Shown here: piece after piece, positions 59,854 to 64,000 of the stretch | How the letters are laid out: every line of letters starts with the position of its first letter | Numbering within the stretch: position 1 is the first letter of the stretch | Origin: Congeria kusceri | Taxonomy: Eukaryota > Mollusca > Bivalvia > Myida > Dreissenidae | Reading direction: 5' to 3' | DNA length: 64,000 nucleotides | NCBI GenBank assembly: GCA_027627225.1 | Contig: CM051028.1 | Location: 29,102,329 to 29,166,328 of the forward strand | Translations under genes and position numbers: made by a program | The notes under the pieces: generated by a model | What the model was told of the DNA's origin: nothing | Seen by the model: only the letters and a program-made list of their open reading frames with translations | Database searches by the model: none

Positions 59854-61726
59854 GTTAGTATATTGACCTGCCTTGAGTCGGGAAACAGGATAGACTGGTT
59901 AGTGTAAAGACCTGCCCAGAGTAGAGAAGTGTAAAAGACTGGTTAGTGTATAGACCTGCCCAGAGTAGAGAAATGTAATAGACTGGTTAGTGTATAGACC
60001 TGCCCAGAGTAGAGAAATGTAACAGACTGGGTAGTGTATAGACCTACCCAGAGTAGAGAAATGTAAAAGACTGGTTTGTGTATAGACCTACCTTGAGTAG
60101 AGAAATGTAATAGACTGATTAGTGTAAAGACCTGCCCAGAGTAGAGAAATGTAATAGACTGGTTAGTGTATAGACCTGCCCAGAGTAGAGAAATGTAATA
60201 GACTGGCTAGTGTATAGACCTGCCTTGAGTAGAGAAATGTAATAGACTGGTTAGTGTATAGACCTGCCTTGAGTAGAGAAATGTAATAGACTGGTTAGTG
60301 TATAGACCTGCCTTGAGTAGAGAAATGTAATAGACTGGTTAGTGTATAGACCTGCCCAGAGTAGAGAAATGTAAAAGACTGGTTAGTGTATAGACCTGCC
60401 CAGAGTAGAGAAATGTAATAGACTGGTTAGTGTATAGACCTGCCCAGAGTAGAGAAATGTAACAGACTGGGTAGTGTATAGACCTGCCCAGAGTAGAGAA
60501 ATGTAATAGACTGGTTAGTGTATAGACCTACCTTGAGTAGAGAAATGTAATAGACTGATTAGTGTAAAGACCTGCCCAGAGTATAGAAATGTAATAGACT
60601 GGTTAGTGTATAGACCTGCCCAGAGTAGAGAAATGTAATAGACTGGTTAGTGTATAGACCTGCCTTGAGTAGAGAAATGTAATAGACTGGTTAGTGTATA
60701 GACCTGCCTTGAGTAGAGAAATGTAATAGACTGGTTAGTGTATAGACCTGTCTTGAGTAGAGAAATGTAATAGACTGGTTAGTGTATAGACCTGCCCAGA
60801 GTAGAGAAATGTAATAGACTGGGTAGTGTATAGACCTGCCCAGAGTAGAGAAATGTAATAGACTGGTTAGTGTATAGACCTACCTTGAGTAGAGAAATGT
60901 AATAGACTGATTAGTGTATAGACCTGCCCAGAGTAGAGAAATGTAATAGACTGGTTAGTGTATAGACCTGCCCAGAGTAGAGAAATGTAATAGACTGGTT
61001 AGTGTATAGACCTGCCTTGAGTAGAGAAATGTAATAGACTGGTTAGTGTATAGACCTGCCTTGAGTAGAGAAATGTAATAGACTGGTTAGTGTATAGACC
61101 TGCCTTGAGTAGAGAAATGTAATAGACTGGTTAGTGTATAGACCTGCCTTGAGTAGAGAAATGTAATAGACTGGTTAGTGTATAGACCTGCCCAGAGTAG
61201 AGAAATGTAAAAGACTGGTTAGTGTATAGACCTGCGCAGAGTAGAGAAATGTAATAGACTGGTTAGTGTATAGACCTGCCCAGAGTAGAGAAATGTAACA
61301 GACTGGGTAGTGTATAGACCTGCCCAGAGTAGAGAAATGTAATAGACTGGTTAGTGTATAGACCTACCTTGAGTAGAGAAATGTAATAGACTGATTAGTG
61401 TAAAGACCTGCCCAGAGTATAGAAATGTAATAGACTGGTTAGTGTATAGACCTGCCCAGAGTAGAGAAATGTAATAGACTGGTTAGTGTATAGACCTGCC
61501 TTGAGTAGAGAAATGAAATAGACTGGTTAGTGTATAGACCTGCCTTGAGTAAAGAAATGAAATAGACTGGTTAGTGTATAGACCTGTCTTGAGTAGAGAA
61601 ATGAAATAGACTAGTTAGTGTATAGACCTGCCTTGAGTAGAGAAATGAAATAGACTGGTTAGTGTATAGACCTGCCTTGAGGAGAGAAATGATATAGACT
61701 GGTTAGTGTATGAAATAGACTAGTTA
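59846..61726. repeat. 44-bp minisatellite seeded at a PALS1 5' splice site
   Basis: The unit AGACTGGTTAGTGTATAGAC, CTGCCCAGAGTAGAGAAATGTAAT repeats about 42 times every 44 bp. Its first, diverged unit is the exon-intron junction itself: exon end AGACTG, donor GTTAGT, then ATATTGACCTGCCTTGAGTC. Variants CCCAGA and CCTTGA are arranged in blocks. AACAGACTGGGTAG recurs at 60021 and 60461 (440 bp, ten units) and 61297 (nineteen units further); TAGACTGATTAG recurs at 60111 and 60551, showing block duplication. Nearly every unit carries CTGGTTAGTG, a copy of the donor. Confidence 0.95.
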
Positions 61727-61734
61727 ATGTACAG

Positions 61735-61900
61735 CGTTTTTCCTCTATATAAAGTTGGTACCGGAAAACGGTACCATTCCCATTCCGATTTTCTGATCAT
61801 TCTTCCCAATTTGAAGTTAAAAAATTCCCAAATGTAAGAAAAGATCAACGATGTTCCTGTATTTACTTTTGTTTTACCCAAGCGTAAACCTCCACACACA
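61735..61900. repeat. TTCCCA-rich repeat fragment
   Basis: GGTACCGGAAAACGGTACCA, TTCCCATTCCGATTTTCTG and TTCTTCCCAATTTGAAG are arranged as in the insert at 50805. It starts immediately after the minisatellite. Confidence 0.5.
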
Positions 61901-61905
61901 GCTGC

Positions 61906-62255
61906 AGGGCCTTCCCCAGGCCGTTTTAGCGCTCTGGTGCCCGGGCGCTTAAATTTTAACTTGAACATATCTAAAATTAGTGGTGCGCTTATAAACATCG
62001 CCCGGGCAACGTGTATTTTATCAATTAATTAGCTGTGTTGACTGCAGCAGACCGACAATTCTTGCTGTGAAAGCTAATCTCTTACGTCACGATGGCCGTT
62101 TTTCACTCGAGAAACATGTACACCACTCTATAAAGTCAGTGAAGGATCAACAAGTAACCTTATACACGCGCCAAGCGTATTATCGACCTAAAAAGTGAAT
62201 GAGCTTTCGTATTTTATAATATGCACACTTATTTATTTAATAAATTTCATAACAT
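61906..62255 (+). repeat. Dispersed repeat, copy 2 (partner at 26395)
   Basis: AAATTTTAACTTGAACATAT, GTGCGCTTATAAACATCGCC, AGCTGTGTTGACTGCAGCAG and CGTATTTTATAATATGCACA follow the order of 26395-26950. About 150 bp present in the partner are missing. Confidence 0.8.
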
Positions 62256-62655
62256 TAAAAAACAAGAAATGTCTTTTAAAAAAGACAATCGGCGTTGACA
62301 TTAATAATGAGATATCATTTTACCCTAAACATAATACAAGAGGGCCAAGATGATCGGTTGCGTGGCTTCTCGGACCCCAGATTTTTCGTACCCCACTTAG
62401 AGAAGGCGACTTCTCGGACCCCAGATTTTTTTAGCAACATAAGAAAACTTCTCATATCCTACAATTAATGCATGATTAATTCAATAATTATTAAAATTTG
62501 TACCGTGAATAAACCGATCATACCGCCCCATGTTTTCACCAGTGATACATGAATAACCTAAAAACTTTACGTTAACATCATTATTGTATAAATTTGTCAG
62601 CCAAATTTAACAAATTAACAATGTACAAAAATAATTGCGGGAATGAATGAAAATG
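62256..62655. other. Non-coding stretch with a short direct repeat
   Basis: CTTCTCGGACCCCAGATTTT occurs twice, at 62368 and 62409. Nothing else recognised. Confidence 0.6.
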
Positions 62656-62846
62656 AGGGGCGTCATGGGAAAACCTGTCTTACTGCATGTGCTTAAAGTG
62701 TCGTGCCATATTAGCCTGTGCAGTCAGCACAGGCTAATCCGGGACGGCACTTTCCGATTTTATGGTATTTTCAGACTGCACAGGCTAATCTGGCACAACA
62801 CTTTACGCACATGCATTAAGCCCAGTTTTCACACGACGCGCCTCAA
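62656..62846 (+). mobile_element. Seven-copy hairpin element, copy G (internally deleted)
   Basis: Begins AGGGGCGTCATGGGAAAACC and ends CACACGACGCGCCTCAAAT. The left nested hairpin AGCCTGTGCAGTCAGCACAG is intact; the centre and part of the right arm are deleted, so CGATTTTATGGTATTTTC joins the inner hairpin directly. Confidence 0.8.
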
Positions 62847-62849
62847 ATT

Positions 62850-63375
62850 ATTCTGTATCAGACGCGTATAGTTATTCTTAAGTAATATACCCTACCTTCA
62901 TATTGGAAGTTATCTATGCATAATACATTCACATTTCGACGTCAGTTAATCATTTATACTGGGTGCCCTTATGAAAAGCAATCTTCAGGGAACATTCAGC
63001 GCATTTGAAATAATGATGACTTCCATTTTTTGATAACACAACATAAAATTTCATTAGACTATGAAGATTTAAAATTATATTCGGTAGGAGTATGATGTAT
63101 CAAGGGTTTCTGTGTATAATTGGTATTGCAAATAATGTATTATTGCTAATAAAATGAAGTAAAAGTAACATGAATAACATTTCGACGTATTCCATTTCTT
63201 ATTTCACCACATTTTAGTTATTGAAAGATATCTTTTTATAGGTTGATTAACATCTACTGCAGAAGTTGATAGAAATGTGCAATTCTGTTTAATTCTTAAT
63301 AGAACGCAACCGCCATTCAATTTCAAATTAACATGCACAGTAAGTTTATAAGCATTAATGGCCCATTTATTGAAT
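62850..63375. other. Non-coding stretch
   Basis: AT-rich; no PALS1 SH3 or guanylate-kinase exon is visible here. Confidence 0.5.
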
Positions 63376-63832
63376 TGATGCATGTATATTAAAACAGCTA
63401 TACACCGGCAGCATAACGCGCGCTAATTTTAGAATGATCGTGAGTGTGTTGCACTCGCTAGAATCAATTGTTATTTATAAAGCGTGTCGCTAGGCTAAAT
63501 AAAACAGTGGATTAATACTGAGAACGAATATAATATTCTGTTCTTAACATACAATGAGAAAATATGTTCATAATTATGTTCAGTTCTAGAGTGTTTGTCG
63601 AAGATATGATTGTAACTTTATTTTAACCGCTTATGTAAACAATCATGTACATTTTAATCCACACAAGTATGCAACAGTTGTTGGAATACATTAAACCATT
63701 GTTGTAAGTTTGCATTCTCTAAAAATAGAAAATTTGCCAAATTCTATTGGCATTCAATTTTCCTGCTGCATATTGATCGCAAGAAATCTAGGTCAAAAAT
63801 CATCTTAGACAGCTACGCCGAAAAATAATAAA
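63376..63832 (+). repeat. Dispersed repeat, copy 2 (partner at 34)
   Basis: ATTGATGCATGTATATTAAA, ACTCGCTAGAATCA, TTCATAATTATGTTCAGTTC, TAGAGTGTTTGTCGAAGATA and TCGCAAGAAATCTAGGTC follow the order seen at 34-656, with a shorter middle part. Confidence 0.75.
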
Positions 63833-64000
63833 CTGCAAAAATGTCAACAGAGAAGTGCTCAGATGACTACGGGTAACTATGTTCAATAGAAACGGTTGTT
63901 CTCGAAGTAACCGAATAATAAAACGAAGTAGGTACACACAAACTTTACTTTGACGACGACAGAACGACAATTTATGTAATGGAAACGTTTGATATTCTCC

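Noticed and set aside
61727..64000. Remaining PALS1 exons (end of PDZ, SH3, guanylate kinase)
   Set aside because: Looked for the DMHGTLTFVL-like strand, SH3 ALYDY-like and GK motifs in the right phase and found none; they must lie beyond the window.

Overview
This is animal nuclear DNA, most likely from a bivalve mollusc. It is AT-rich, has no operons or closely packed ORFs, and has short GT-AG exons separated by introns of 1.5 to 19 kb. Its dispersed repeats look molluscan: 150-180 bp tandem cores inside short elements, GTCCGTCCGT heads, and a hairpin-rich mobile element present seven times. The species is not determined; a heterodont clam or mussel is my inference.

One gene can be supported, on the + strand and incomplete at both ends: a PALS1 (MPP5/Stardust) orthologue, the MAGUK scaffold of the Crumbs polarity complex. 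Four consecutive exons are clear. 48935-49822 carries the N-terminal region with PAR6-binding-type motifs. 54341-54627 carries L27N and most of L27C. 58063-58218 carries the end of L27C and the linker. 59692-59853 carries the PDZ core. Their splice phases agree at every junction. The SH3, Hook and guanylate-kinase exons must lie beyond base 64000.

Upstream on the same strand, two exons (20281-20390 and 29758-29815) encode the second half of a different PDZ domain, and a weaker candidate (15097-15185) could encode its beginning. They are phase-compatible with each other and with 48935. That exon opens directly at its 3' splice site and has no ATG in its first stretch, so the simplest model is a PALS1 form with an extra N-terminal PDZ, which vertebrate PALS1 lacks. 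A separate gene, or missing exons between them, cannot be excluded.

The rest is intron or intergenic DNA rich in repeats. 0-7 kb: one copy of a dispersed repeat also found at the far end of the window, a long inverted-repeat element, and a molluscan satellite array split by an inverted-repeat transposon. 7-14 kb: seven-copy hairpin element and 35-bp and 38-bp minisatellites. 15-29 kb: several non-autonomous DNA transposons and palindromes around the first PDZ exons. 28-39 kb: tandem-core repeats and a 6.3 kb structure with 0.73 kb inverted arms. 42-48 kb: nested insertions, including a SINE and a transposon with a 7-bp target duplication. 48-60 kb: PALS1 exons among more tandem-core repeats. 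59.85-61.73 kb: a 44-bp minisatellite grown from the 5' splice site of the PALS1 PDZ exon. 61.7-64 kb: fragments of repeats seen earlier in the window.
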